From positions 36,270,164 to 36,334,163 of the forward strand of contig CM075941.1 of NCBI GenBank assembly GCA_038030265.1: DNA of 64,000 nt. The letters run 5' to 3'. This stretch comes from Corythucha ciliata. Its lineage: Eukaryota > Arthropoda > Insecta > Hemiptera > Tingidae. The notes beneath the pieces were generated by a model. That model did not search any database. It was not told the DNA's origin and saw nothing but the letters and a program-made list of their open reading frames with translations. A program made the translations under genes and the position numbers. Of this stretch, positions 32,100 to 42,960 are shown in pieces; position 1 is the stretch's first letter, and the number at the start of each line of letters is the position of its first letter.

Positions 32100-33570
32100 T
32101 TATCCGTGTTACTGTCTCGTGGAGGACCGAAAGGGAAGTATAATCGACTCAGCAGGGGAGGCTGAAGTCCGTGTTATTTTTCTGGTCGGGCTATAACCGG
32201 CCCGGGAATGACCGGCCTTTCTGGTCGTTGAATTCTCAAGTTGGTATAGGTTGCAGGGTTACTATTGCCGGTGCCCTGGTTGAGTTCTTAATGATAAAGT
32301 TAATTTATGGCATTCACGCCTCGTCCTACTTAAATTTATTTCTCTATATCGCTCATTTTCACCCCACAGGGAAGACACCGGGGGGGGGGGGGGTTCTCTT
32401 TCTCGTTCACCGCTCTTAACGCTAAGAAGAAAATGACGGATGATCGATGATGGTTCATCACTTTCCCACCGCTGCATCATCCCACCTTCTTCACTCACAC
32501 TTTTACCAGTGCTAAGCCGTGTATAGTAACGTGAAACTTGTTATTTTTTTCGTCATCCTTCAATCGCCAGCTACATTTTCTTTTTCGCTGATTTATAGTT
32601 TTTGCATGACCTCAAACTATTAGTTTGCGAGGCGTGATTTTTTGTCGGGGCGCCCTCAACATAATGACTTATTCCATGTCAACAGAAACGCCAGTGTTCA
32701 TCTCAGTTCACGCTCGCTCACTTTCTATTTTGCTGCACCGTCTTGTTCAGAGATCTATAACATAACATGTAATGTATTTAGTTGTGTTCAACTTATGTCC
32801 AAGAACGTCCGCGGCGGCATGAATAAAGTAGTTTACGCCAGTCGGATGAAGTTCAATTATTACCGCCGGTCAATTATTCACAATTGCTTTGCAACGTTAC
32901 GCTTCAAGATTAAAAGAGTCCAATAAAATGACGCTACAACCAATAAGCAGGTAATTGATTATAGAGGAATAAGGCCGTTTAAAAAAGAAAAAAACTTCTG
33001 ACACGAACTCCCTCATGGGATGAAGCTTTTTCATTATATGCAAATAACGCTGTCGCGGGGAATTCTGATCAACGTAGTGCTAACAGAGGTTTACTCTCTA
33101 ATTGAGAGGAACCCCAACCCCATGTACTCGAACCAGCTGATGATTGGGAGATGTCTATCAGCCTGTATAATTTGATTATCACTCAGTCCATTAAGTTATC
33201 TCCTTGTGGAAACAAAATTTCTCTTTGCAAAGCTCCCACCACTCATAAAAGTCCTTTACCCTCAAAATTTTATGCGATATCGCATGATGTTCAAATTGCT
33301 AATGATTTCATAGTTCGTGACGTGAACGACACGATACTAAAAATAAAACGTCATTTTTAAAATAAAAAAATCAACATCTTTTATTAACTCTCTATTTTGA
33401 ATGCGAGAGGAAACATTTTTCATTTATTTCGTGTTTCACGTGCGCTTATTTTTTACTGTACTTTTTATTGTTAGAACGATTACAGAGAAACTTTTTGATC
33501 ATTTGCATTTGTTACGGTTTATACGATCCGTAATAATAAACCAATAAATTTTCTGTTTTCATGAAAACAA
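32100..33570. other. No recognisable feature
   Basis: AT-rich, with a 12-G run at 32381-32392. No supported gene or repeat. Confidence 0.45.
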
Positions 33571-33575
33571 CAGTA

Positions 33576-33712
33576 AGGGCCAATTTCACCACCGGGAGTT
33601 AGGTTGGAGTTACCTAACTCTAACATTGTTTACATAAATAGTGACTCCTTTTTTCAGTTAATTCTGAGTTAACGTAACTCAAACCTTATCTCTCGGTGGT
33701 GAAATCCACCAT
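33576..33712. mobile_element. Short MITE, TIRs with ATTTCACCACCG, flanked by TA
   Basis: Left end AGGGCCAATTTCACCACCG and right end in reverse complement ATGGTGGATTTCACCACCG, with the arms continuing about 45 bp (GTTAGGTTGGAGTTAC versus ATAAGGTTTGAGTTAC). TA at 33574-33575 and 33713-33714. 137 bp, noncoding. Confidence 0.75.
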
Positions 33713-33719
33713 TAGTTGA

Positions 33720-34850
33720 CTGACAGTTTAGTTGAAATAGTAAATTTCATAGCAAGTGGGGAAAGTGTGAAATATCGTGCGAGACTCTATTACTCGAGCA
33801 CACGATAGCTATACTTTCCGACGAGTCGTGAACGACTAGGAAAATGTAGTAAACTCTTGGTGGGCCCTACTCGGGACACCTTTCACCCAAACCTCATGGA
33901 AGGTGTGCTTAATATTGTACACCAAGCGTTCTATACTTGAAAAATCTAACGGTGTCAAAAGTGACTTGATTTACCACGAAATGTTTTCTTGGCCGAACTT
34001 AATTGTCTCCTCAATCCGCACATCAATGCATTAAATCCCCCTTCAGCTTGCGATATTCATGCAGTCAAGATAAATTAACTTATTCAGATGAAATCGGAAA
34101 GTGGAAAAGTACGAAAATAGTGGTAGTTGTTGGAGCTGTTTATTTTTTTCAGCAGGAAACTGTGGGTGAACAAGTCCACTTGATGGGGCACTAAGAATAA
34201 GAGTATGAAGTATAAATTACCACTTACCATCAACTGAATGGAAGAAGCTGACAGCCAGTTCCACTGAGCTTGATTATATCACCTTCCTCAACCCAACCAG
34301 CACTAAAAATGACAACAAGATGGCGTCGAAGACGCCGAAGTGTCCCCTGTGTTGGACACTTCATGCATGAAGCCAGGAAAAACGTGTCCCACCACTATCA
34401 GTGAGAGTTTATATTCAACTCATAACCATCCTCTAATTCACTTCATCTCAAAAGCCTAATCATTTCTTGTATAGTGCAGTCTCCAAGAAGGTGTCCAATA
34501 TAAGGCACACAAAACGTGCAGACACAAGAATCATTTGGACCCCCGGTACCTTAAAGGGCTATACCAGAGCTACTTTTGTTCCTGGTCACGCATTAGAAGG
34601 CGAACAAGGAGGTTTAGCTTGTTTTTAGTAGGAAAAAACTACAGATTCACTTATTTTATGATTTCCTCTTATTTTGACCTAGTCCTATTTTCATAGGAGG
34701 GGAATATGGCAACCCTACCTGGTCACAACATGCCGGCAATGAGTCGAGTAGTGTCCTGATGGACCGCTCCTGTCCTGAAGCAGATATATGCTACTGTGCT
34801 ACGATCCTCGCACCTGGCGCTCAACCTGTCCTGGCAAAATCGAGTCAGGG
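33720..34850. other. No recognisable feature
   Basis: Left flank of element A. A small hairpin AAGTGTCC..GGACACTT lies near 34339-34362. No supported gene. Confidence 0.45.
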
Positions 34851-34857
34851 AGGGAAC

Positions 34858-35066
34858 TGTGGTAAATTGATGTAGATATCGATTATTGGAAAACCTATAT
34901 AAAACTTGAGAACCTTCTTGTTTGTCTCTCTCTCGTGGTTAGGCTTTTACCCGAGACATGTGCTGTTCATGAGTGCCCTCAATTTTGTAATTATATCGGA
35001 TTTTAAAAGTTATCCATCGTTACCCGAGCAATCGGTTCTTATTATTATTGAACCCAGTATATCACA
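34858..35066 (+). mobile_element. 5' LTR of element A
   Basis: TGTGGTAAATTG...TATATCACA, 209 bp, with TATATAAAA at 34896-34904 as likely promoter box. Open frames over both LTR copies are not coding. Confidence 0.95.
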
Positions 35067-38000
35067 ATGGCGACGAGGCATGAGGCAACCGATAGAGGGC
35101 CGTCGCAAGGTGCGGCAAGTGTTCAGCAGCCTCCGGCCGTCGAAACAAGGTTGGTGATTCAAACTTCTTCTGTCGGATTTCTTCCCGAGTTCGACCCGAA
35201 CGACGACTGGGCGATTTACGCCGAACGGATGGAACAGTATTTCACCGCTAATTGTATAGAGGAGGAGCGGAAAGTCGCTGTGTTGTTGACTGTAATCGGG
35301 GTGAAAACGTACACCACTCTGAGAGACTTATGTGACCCGGTCTTACCCAGTTCCATGACCTACCAGGATCTTTTGTCGAAATTGTCGTCACAATTTGCAA
35401 AAAAAGTATCGGTTTACCGTCAACGCGTAAATTTCTACGGACTGAAACAAAATCCGGGGGAGTCCATAAACGCGTGGCTTGTTAAAATAAAAAATGCGGC
35501 TATGTTGTGTAAATTTGGTGACCAACTTGAAGAAAAAGTCAAAGACAAATTTGTGACTGGTCTTCTACCTGGTCGAATCTTGGATCGTCTGTGCGAAGAA
35601 GACGTTTCGAAGCCTTTCTCCGAGCTTTTGGAAATAGCGTTGCACAAGGAGGCAAGTTTACTCGAATGTTCATCGTCGGTGGACGTGAACAAATTGCGCA
35701 GCTCGTTCGACAAAAATTTTTCCATCGAGCCAAAGACGTCTTATTCTTCAAGTCAGGCCAAACAACCTGAAAAAAGGCAGTTATCGCGGAAGACGGCGGA
35801 TCATTGGAGACGTCCCAAGAAAGAAGAATCAGCACCAAATCCGTCCAGGTGGGCGGCAGTCAGTTCATCGAGATCTTCGCAGAAGGGACCATCGCAGCGA
35901 TTTGAAGGCAAGCCCATTTGTTTCTCGTGTGGCAAGTCAGATCATCGATTTAGTGCATGCAAATTCAAAAAATATACTTGTAAGGGGTGTAAAAAAAGGG
36001 GTCATTTAGTTTCCGTGTGTCCAAATCGAAATTATTTTGTCGAGGCAACTGAAGTGCAGGACATTTTTTCAATTCATAAAAAAGGGGGGAGTTCGGGACC
36101 TTGGGTCACTGGTCTTGTTTTGGATGGAATTGAGGTTGAGTTTGAAGTAGACTCGGGGAGCGGTGTTTCCATTTTGCCAGATGACGTTTTCAGGCAGTAT
36201 TTTCCCCACAAAAATCTCAACCCTGTTTCTTTATCCCTCCGTACCTATGGTGGTAATATTTTAGTTCCAGAAGGGGAGTTTATCTGCAACATTAAATATG
36301 GTGATCAAGTAATCACAGGAAATTTGTTGATCGTTAAAAAAGGTCCTCGACCACTATTAGGACGCGATTTAATGGAAAAGTTAAAAATTAAATTGTGTGA
36401 AAGCGTACACTTCTTTTCGCCGGATTCTCGTCTGGACAAAATTTTAAACGATTTCAAATATTTATTTTCGAGTAAAGTAGAGAAGTACAAATTAGGAGAG
36501 GTAAATTTCGAAATAGAGTCCGACGTTTCTCCAATTTTTTTGAAGCCAAGACCAATTCCCCTGTCGTTTAAAGAAAAAGTAGAGAGTGAGTTAGACCGCT
36601 TAGAAGAAGAGGGGGTCATCACAAAAGTGGATAGTTCAGATTGGGGCACCCCATTAGTTCCGGTACCTAAGGCCAACGGAAAAATTCGCCTTTGCGCGGA
36701 TTATAAGGCGACAGTAAACAAGCATTTGAAAGATTTAAATTACCCATTGCCAAGAATCGAGGAAATTTTTGCAGCTCTCCAAGGAGGTCAGCATTTTACT
36801 AAATTGGACATTCTAAACGCGTATAACCAATTGCCTCTTGGGGAATCGACAAGGCGTTTGCTGGCGTGGAGTACTCACAAGGGCCAATATTATGTTAATC
36901 GCTTACCGTACGGTACTAAGCCGGCATGTGCTCTTTTTCAGCGAGAATTAGAGAAAGTTCTGTCAGGTATACCAGGTGTTGTAAATTTTTTAGACGACGT
37001 TGTTGTAACTGGTAAATCCAAGGAGGAGCATTTTGGAAATTTGGTTCTAGTTTTTTCAAAGCTTAGAGAAGCAGGTTTTACTCTGAACATGGCCAAGTGT
37101 AGTTTCTTTCAGCCCGAAATAAAATATTTGGGGCATATCATCACTAAAGAGGGACTTCAAAAAGACCCTGTCAAAGTGGAGGCCATTTCAAAAGCGTCCC
37201 CTCCAAAGGATGTGACTTCATTAAAATCTTTTATGGGGTTAGTTCAATATTACTCTCGTTTTGTACCCAAGTTGAACGTTATAGCTTCTCCACTTTTCTC
37301 GCTTCTTAAGAAAAATGAAAAATTTATTTGGTCAAAAGAGTGTCAAAGGGCATTCGAGGAAATTAAAAAAGAGTTGACATCGGACACGATTCTCGTTCAT
37401 TTTGATCCGAAAAAGCCTCTGCGCTTGGTTTGTGATGCGTCTCAGTTTGGTCTTGGGGCTGCTTTGCTGCATGTTTTCCCCGACGGATCGGAGCGTCCCA
37501 TTAGTTACGCGTCGCGAACATTGTCTGCATCAGAGCTTAATTATTCCATAATACATAAAGAGGCATTGGCGTTGTATTGGTCGGTCAAGAAGTTTTTTCA
37601 ATACCTAGTTGGTAATAAATTTGAGTTGGTTTCAGACCATAAGCCGTTGGTCACTCTTTTTGGCGACTCAAAAAGTATTCCGCAAATGGCTGCGGGCAGG
37701 ATACAAAGGTGGGCTGTTTATTTGTCGGAATTCGATTACGTTTTTAAGAATATAAAAGGATCAAAAAATGTTCTAGCGGATTCCTTGTCGCGGATTCCGA
37801 TTGACAATAGCGAAAATGCCGAGCCTGGTGACGATTTTGTTGATTTTCTTGGTGAGACGTGTCCTATTGATGTCGAGGTTGTAAAGGAAGAAACTTTGAA
37901 GGACGGTGTGCTTCAAGAGATTTTGGGTTATATCCGGACTGGCTGGCCAACGAAGTGTTCGTCGGAGGAAATGCGCTCATTTTTTAATCGTAAAACAGAA

Positions 38001-39149
38001 CTGTACGAGGAGCAAGGTCTTATTTTTTGGGGTCATAGAGTTATAATACCGGTGGCGTTAAGGGAACGTTTATTAAGTGAGGTTCACAATACTCATGTCG
38101 GGGCTTCGAAAATGAAATCGTTAGCACGTTCATATTTTTGGTGGCCAAGATTGGACTCCGAAATTGAAGAAGTAGCTAGAAGTTGCTCGGTATGTATTTC
38201 TTTTCGACCCGAACCACCGAAAAGTGCTTTAGTCAAGTGTCCAGAATCGCTGGAACCTTTCGGCAGAGTCCATGTGGATTATTTTGGTCCGTTCAATGGT
38301 AAATATTATTTTGTGTTGATTGACACGTACTCGAAGTGGCCGGAAATTTTCGAGGTAAATTCTATAGACTCAAAAGTTACAATTTCGCTTTTACAGGATA
38401 TTTTTTGTAGGTTTGGTTTACCGAAAATATTGGTTGCGGATAACGCATCTTATTTTTCTTCGGAGGAATTCAAGAATTTTTGTAGATACAACGGTATCAA
38501 ATTGATACATTCTCCGCCTTTTCATCCACAAAGCAATGGCGCAGCAGAGAATGCGGTAAAGACATGCAAGGTTAGTCTACTAAAGGCACTAAAGGAAGCG
38601 AAGTCAGTTTCAACCAAATTAATTTTGGCCAAGTATTTATTTACATATCGAAACACTCCGCATACGTCGACAGGTACACCTCCCTCAGTTTTATTTTTGG
38701 GTAGAGTTGTCCGAAATCGTTTAAGTTTACTGGCTGAGAATCCTGTTGAGAAGAAGGACGAAGCGAGTTCAAGTCAAAGTAAATATTTTTCTGGTTCCCG
38801 GAAAGTTGATTTCAATGTTTCAGATTCGGTTTTGGCTAGAAACTACTCTCATATCGGAGAAAAATGGTTACCCGCGAAGATAATCAAATTACTGGGCAGT
38901 AGGATTTGTTTATGTAAACTTGAGGGGAAGGATATTGTTTGGAAGCGTCATTTTGACCAGTTATTAAAAGTAACAGGAAAGTCAGAAGTAGTGGGCTCAT
39001 CTCTTCCTTTTTCCATCGAGAATAAGAAGCTAAGTGCTCAGGGTTCTACGCTAAATTCAGAAGCCTTAAAGTTTAAAAATGAGGAAATTTCGAGGCCAAA
39101 GAGAAGCATAAAAGTTCCTGTCAGATACAAAGATTTTTACTCAAAGTGA
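35067..39149 (+). CDS. Gag-Pol polyprotein of element A
   Basis: 1360 residues in one frame with no stop or shift. Capsid region about 1-270, with VNFYGLKQNPGESINAWLVK as the F-x-x-x-Q-x-x-GES motif; two CCHC knuckles at 285-298 and 305-318; aspartic protease with D-S-G at 362-364; RT with RLCADY and catalytic FLDD at 641-644 (F in place of Y, frequent in this group); RNase H with D790 (VCDASQFGLGAALLH); integrase zinc finger from H1007; D1071, D1125 and E1161 form the D,D-35-E triad; a basic C terminus follows. Gag and Pol are fused without a frameshift. The protein would form particles and copy and integrate the element. The first ATG lies in the primer site; the second in-frame ATG is at residue 51 (within ERMEQYF), after conserved gag sequence, so the first is the more likely start. 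Confidence 0.95.
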   Translation: MATRHEATDRGPSQGAASVQQPPAVETRLVIQTSSVGFLPEFDPNDDWAIYAERMEQYFTANCIEEERKVAVLLTVIGVKTYTTLRDLCDPVLPSSMTYQDLLSKLSSQFAKKVSVYRQRVNFYGLKQNPGESINAWLVKIKNAAMLCKFGDQLEEKVKDKFVTGLLPGRILDRLCEEDVSKPFSELLEIALHKEASLLECSSSVDVNKLRSSFDKNFSIEPKTSYSSSQAKQPEKRQLSRKTADHWRRPKKEESAPNPSRWAAVSSSRSSQKGPSQRFEGKPICFSCGKSDHRFSACKFKKYTCKGCKKRGHLVSVCPNRNYFVEATEVQDIFSIHKKGGSSGPWVTGLVLDGIEVEFEVDSGSGVSILPDDVFRQYFPHKNLNPVSLSLRTYGGNILVPEGEFICNIKYGDQVITGNLLIVKKGPRPLLGRDLMEKLKIKLCESVHFFSPDSRLDKILNDFKYLFSSKVEKYKLGEVNFEIESDVSPIFLKPRPIPLSFKEKVESELDRLEEEGVITKVDSSDWGTPLVPVPKANGKIRLCADYKATVNKHLKDLNYPLPRIEEIFAALQGGQHFTKLDILNAYNQLPLGESTRRLLAWSTHKGQYYVNRLPYGTKPACALFQRELEKVLSGIPGVVNFLDDVVVTGKSKEEHFGNLVLVFSKLREAGFTLNMAKCSFFQPEIKYLGHIITKEGLQKDPVKVEAISKASPPKDVTSLKSFMGLVQYYSRFVPKLNVIASPLFSLLKKNEKFIWSKECQRAFEEIKKELTSDTILVHFDPKKPLRLVCDASQFGLGAALLHVFPDGSERPISYASRTLSASELNYSIIHKEALALYWSVKKFFQYLVGNKFELVSDHKPLVTLFGDSKSIPQMAAGRIQRWAVYLSEFDYVFKNIKGSKNVLADSLSRIPIDNSENAEPGDDFVDFLGETCPIDVEVVKEETLKDGVLQEILGYIRTGWPTKCSSEEMRSFFNRKTELYEEQGLIFWGHRVIIPVALRERLLSEVHNTHVGASKMKSLARSYFWWPRLDSEIEEVARSCSVCISFRPEPPKSALVKCPESLEPFGRVHVDYFGPFNGKYYFVLIDTYSKWPEIFEVNSIDSKVTISLLQDIFCRFGLPKILVADNASYFSSEEFKNFCRYNGIKLIHSPPFHPQSNGAAENAVKTCKVSLLKALKEAKSVSTKLILAKYLFTYRNTPHTSTGTPPSVLFLGRVVRNRLSLLAENPVEKKDEASSSQSKYFSGSRKVDFNVSDSVLARNYSHIGEKWLPAKIIKLLGSRICLCKLEGKDIVWKRHFDQLLKVTGKSEVVGSSLPFSIENKKLSAQGSTLNSEALKFKNEEISRPKRSIKVPVRYKDFYSK
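35068..35078 (+). promoter_or_regulatory. Primer binding site of element A, overlapping the start codon
   Basis: TGGCGACGAGG matches the complement of the 3' end of tRNA-Ser(GCT) for 11 bases including the CCA. It starts one base after the LTR, and the A at 35067 plus TG forms the ATG of the Gag-Pol frame, so primer site and coding start overlap. Confidence 0.8.
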
Positions 39150-39394
39150 ATTGTTCTTATTTTCATTGTAATGATTTTTATATTAAAATTAATATTGTTG
39201 GTGAGTTTTGGTGACAAACGGTTACATGAGAAATATTTTTTTTTTCTCGTTATTTTATAACTTGTGTATTTTATTTTTATTTTTTATGTTTTTTTCAGCA
39301 TTCAAATGTTTTTACAGTTTTTACATTTTTTCAGCTGTGGGGTAAAAAGAAAAAAAAAAGTGAAAATGAAACCAAAATAATAAGGGGGGAGTAT
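39150..39394 (+). promoter_or_regulatory. 3' noncoding region and polypurine tract of element A
   Basis: T-rich stretch after the stop codon, ending in AATAATAAGGGGGGAGTAT directly before the 3' LTR. The G-rich purine run primes plus-strand synthesis in LTR elements. Confidence 0.8.
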
Positions 39395-39603
39395 TGTGGT
39401 AAATTGATGTAGATATCGATTATTGGAAAACCTATATAAAACTTGAGAACCTTCTTGTTTGTCTCTCTCTCGTGGTTAGGCTTTTACCCGAGACATGTGC
39501 TGTTCATGAGTGCCCTCAATTTTGTAATTATATCGGATTTTAAAAGTTATCCATCGTTACCCGAGCAATCGGTTCTTATTATTATTGAACCCAGTATATC
39601 ACA
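39395..39603 (+). mobile_element. 3' LTR of element A
   Basis: Same as the 5' LTR at all 209 positions that I compared. Confidence 0.95.
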
Positions 39604-39609
39604 GGAACC

Positions 39610-41450
39610 CAGTTCACCATATAGGGATGATGAAAATCGTGATGGCGAAGCGGGTATACTTATTGGGGCGTTGGGTCCTTGCGCCGCAGCTTTGTTGTAG
39701 ATGACGATTTAACGGTGACATGAACGAGAGATAATATCAACGTTTAAGAAGTTGGGTGACTGACCCACCAGAAGTTGGGGCCGAAAATAGGTCAAAATGG
39801 ACAATTTTTATATCTCTCAGGGCACTAGGAAAATGAGCCCGCATGCATGAGGACATGTCCGGGGAGAATATATGACGTCTGGTCACTCTACCCAGCCCAC
39901 GTGTACGAGGTTTCAGAGTCCCGATCAATCATCGTCCTGGGCCACTGCCACTGTTACACCTCGTGAATGATGATCACCATTTTCTGGAATTAAATTATTG
40001 TCAGTTTCACTCCCTCACTCACACATCGGCTTGCAAATTTTCGCTCCTATTTCCCTAACCTAATCCCTAATTGACCTCAAGGCACCAATATACCACAACG
40101 ACAGGATGTCTCTCACTCTCCGTACCTGTTATAGGCCCACCACCACTGATACTCCGCCAAGAGGTTCTCACAGGTAAGCGGTGCCATGCTGGAACCCATT
40201 TGGATCACAAACTGCCTAATTAATAACCACAAAGTCCTGGTTTTCAGTCCAAAGCGGTCACTTTAACTAGTTAACATACCTTAAGAGCACCTGAGTTCCA
40301 ATTTCAGTGTGAATCCGAATGAAATGACGCCAAATGGTAAGAAACTGCGCTTTAAAAAATACCGCTCTGTACAAATCATTCGTCAGAGTGAAATATGTTT
40401 AAGGATATTCCGTTCGTTCTGCCATTCATTTCACGATCGGCCCTGAATTTTTGTGGCATCGCTACCGCGCCTAATGGCTGCACCTACACTTGGTCGTCTT
40501 CGTTACGTCTTCACCAGTTCCAGGGTCTCCCGTCGCACTTTGAGTGGTTTAGCGGAAAATTCACCTCGAGGCATTTATTTCGACCGCAGACCCGAACTGC
40601 TGATACTTCGCTTAGCAAGATATTAAACTTTTGCTCATAGCCTCGAGTGCTCATGAGATCGTAAATGAAACCTTAGACACCCGACTAATGGGACTTCCTT
40701 CTCGTAAACTTCGTTTATTCATTATTTCACTACTTTTCTTCACCTTAATTTTTTATATTTCATAGCAACTCCAATATTTAAATAATGATTAATAGCACAT
40801 TAAAATTAATTGAAGCTTGATTAGTTGCATAACAGTCAAACGGAAGCTCCCGAGTAGCGGAGGCTTCTCCCGTTCTCCGCAGGTGAAACTTTCCTCCCGT
40901 CCAACTATTTATTTGTCCCGAATACCACTTGTTGATTTTTTTTTATAGTTGCATATTGATAGTTGCGTAGGCAAACAATGAACTTGACAAATGCCTGAAA
41001 ACGCATCTTGAGAGAAAATATAAATAATAAATACTAGGCACAGTGGAAGTACTTTTTCTCTTGACGTTTGCAAAAATCTATTTTATGTTATTCATTCGCA
41101 AATGACACGTAACTCTCCTAGTCAGAGCCATTTGTAGTAGACGCGTGTGGATTGTGCGATGCGTGGGTTTCTACAATTCAACACGACCTTAGTGAATAAA
41201 TTAAAAACAGCTCCCCGAAAGGACGGGATCACAAGCCCCCTGAACCTTTCAAAACTTCACAAAAATCCTAATTGCGAGATCTTAAACTTGCACAAAAGGT
41301 TAACAATGTAATGAGGGGAGGGGAGGGGTTGTCATTGAAAAGTGAAGCACATGTGAGGCGTGATGGGATTGACACTAACAGCTAAAATTTACACACAAAT
41401 AAGGCTGTGAAAGTCACTCTTATCTCGTCTCATATGTGTTCCACTTTTCT
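39610..41450. other. No recognisable feature
   Basis: Right flank of element A. An 81-codon open frame at 40395-40640 has no motif that I know. No supported repeat. Confidence 0.45.
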
Positions 41451-41465
41451 ATGACTCCCAGGTAG

Positions 41466-41870
41466 CACACCAACGTTGGTCAACATTGAAATTCAACGTT
41501 GGCCAACGTTGATAACCAACGTTGGACGACGTAAAAACTTGATTTTTTCAATGAATGACCAACGTTAGTTTTCAACGTTGACCAGCGTTGGTTTTCTACG
41601 TTGACCAAAGTTAGTTTTCAACGTTGGTCGACGTAAATACTCAATTTTTTTCAATGATGACCAACGTTGGTTTTAAACATTGACACACGTTGTTTTCCAA
41701 CTTTGACCAACGTTAGTTTTCAACGTCGTCCAGCGTTGGTTTTCGACGTTGATCAATGTTAGTTTTCAACGTTGGTCGACGTAAAAACGCAATTTTTTTC
41801 AATGATGACCAACGTTGGTTATCAACATAAATCAACGGTGGTTTTCAACGTTAACCAACGTTAAGGCTTT
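41466..41870. repeat. Subterminal CCAACGTTGGT array, left
   Basis: Dozens of variants of CCAACGTTGGT and TTTTCAACGTTGACC. A ~110-bp higher-order unit can be seen: GACGTAAAAAC.CAATTTTTTTCA followed by GATGACCAACGTTGG recurs near 41526, 41631 and 41778. Confidence 0.85.
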
Positions 41871-42282
41871 TATTAAAATTACAAAACTTGTGTGTGAGTT
41901 GATTTCTGACACGTGTAAACACTCCTGATAGAGCTCTCAGACATTAAAAAGTTGCGCAATAAGTGCCTTTGAGCTCTCTCAGAAATGTTAACGTAACTGA
42001 GAGCAACACTCGCAATAATTTTCGCAATTTTATTGCACGCGTATTTAGAGCCTAACTCTTCAACGTTGATCGACGTAGGTATTCCAGTGTGTGAACATCC
42101 AAAATAAAAGACGCCTGAGAAGGAGGTTGAATAGAAAAAAAGTTATTTTTGCACAAATATATAGTATATTGAGAATGATATCAATAACACGTACAAAACG
42201 GAATTTTAATAATTATCCAACGTTTCTAATATTATTAGTTTTTAAGCCATACAACTATTAATTTGGTTTATATTTTATTTTC

Positions 42283-42609
42283 ATGGTTTTGGCTTTTTCT
42301 TCTTATACTTATTTGTTTCCTGAGCTTTCGCCTCCTTGTGCTGAAGGCATCGTCAGAGAACTTTCTTTATTTCGATGGCTTCTCGAAGTTTTCGTTTACT
42401 CCACGCACTTTCACGAGGATTTTCGTATCTTCAAATTTGATGACGTGTGATTGACCGCTGTACATGTGTTCAGCTATTTCTGATTTTTCAATTCGGCTGA
42501 CATTGTTTTCTGTCATTCTTGTTTTGACGTTACGAAGAGTTTCACCAATGTTTTCGAGTTTTCTTTCATCTTTGACATATTGATGGTTTGAATGTTGATC
42601 TTCCACCAC
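42283..42609 (-). pseudogene. Penelope-like element C-terminal fragment
   Basis: The minus strand 42609-42367 reads RIEKSEIAEHMYSGQSHVIK followed by FEDTKIL. In Penelope-like elements the GIY-YIG endonuclease ends in K-S-x-IAEH-...-GH-x-I-x-F-x-x-TK-x-L, so this is the end of that domain. The frame is broken past 42367, where KKFSDDAFST.RRKLRKQ follows to about 42283. The RT domain and the GIY-YIG core are absent. Assignment rests on this one motif. Confidence 0.6.
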
Positions 42610-42637
42610 AAAACAAGATCAACATTCAAACCATCAA
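42580..42637. repeat. Perfect 23-bp inverted repeat
   Basis: TTGATGGTTTGAATGTTGAT.. at 42580-42602 and its exact reverse complement at 42615-42637 with a 12-bp loop. It lies at the inner edge of the Penelope-like fragment, where such elements often have inverted partial copies. Confidence 0.9.
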
Positions 42638-42672
42638 GAAAAATAAATTATATCCTCTTGCTCAGGATATTA

Positions 42673-42960
42673 ACACAGTTGTATGGCTTAAAAACTAGCA
42701 ATATTAATAACTTGATTAATGTTCATTTTTAGGGTTTTGGCTTTCTGCTTCTTCTACTTCTTCGTTTCCTCAGCTTTCGCCTTCTTGTGCTGAAGGCATC
42801 ATCAGAGAACGTTTTGGGGTTTTTCTTAATTTGAAACCACAGGCATGACTGTGACAAATGGAGGGGGTGTCAAATTCTTTGGCGAAAGCTCAGGAAGCGA
42901 AGAAGTAGAAGAAACAAAAAGCCAAACCACTAATAATAAAAAATATTAATTATCCAACTT
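42673..42960. repeat. Further partial copies of the Penelope-like 3' region
   Basis: The stretch GGTTTTGGCTTTTTCTTCTT..TTTCGCC..GTGCTGAAGGCAT of 42283-42360 is repeated directly at 42729-42812 and inverted at about 42882-42932. The block around TTTTTAAGCCATACAAC (42238) occurs inverted at 42673-42702. The region is a mosaic of direct and inverted partial copies. Confidence 0.75.

Larger units (their letters stand above)
34858..39603 (+). mobile_element. Ty3/Gypsy element A, complete, Mag-like, 5-bp TSD GGAAC
   Basis: A 4746-bp element flanked by GGAAC at 34853-34857 and 39604-39608. The two LTRs (34858-35066, 39395-39603) are 209 bp each and, by eye, identical base for base. Between them are a tRNA-Ser-type primer site, one open frame for Gag-Pol, a short A/T-rich 3' region and a purine tract (TAAGGGGGGAGTAT, 39381-39394). 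No env-like frame is present. Intact frame, identical LTRs and an intact duplication mean a very recent insertion. The single-frame Gag-Pol, two CCHC knuckles and this primer site fit the Mag lineage; placement needs a tree. Confidence 0.95.

Noticed and set aside
34906..35157. Small protein at the LTR of element A (and its copy at 39443)
   Set aside because: It lies in the LTR and reads into gag in another frame; both copies exist only because the LTRs are identical.
40395..40640. Possible host exon
   Set aside because: No similarity recognised, no splice or promoter context, and codon use not distinct from random frames.
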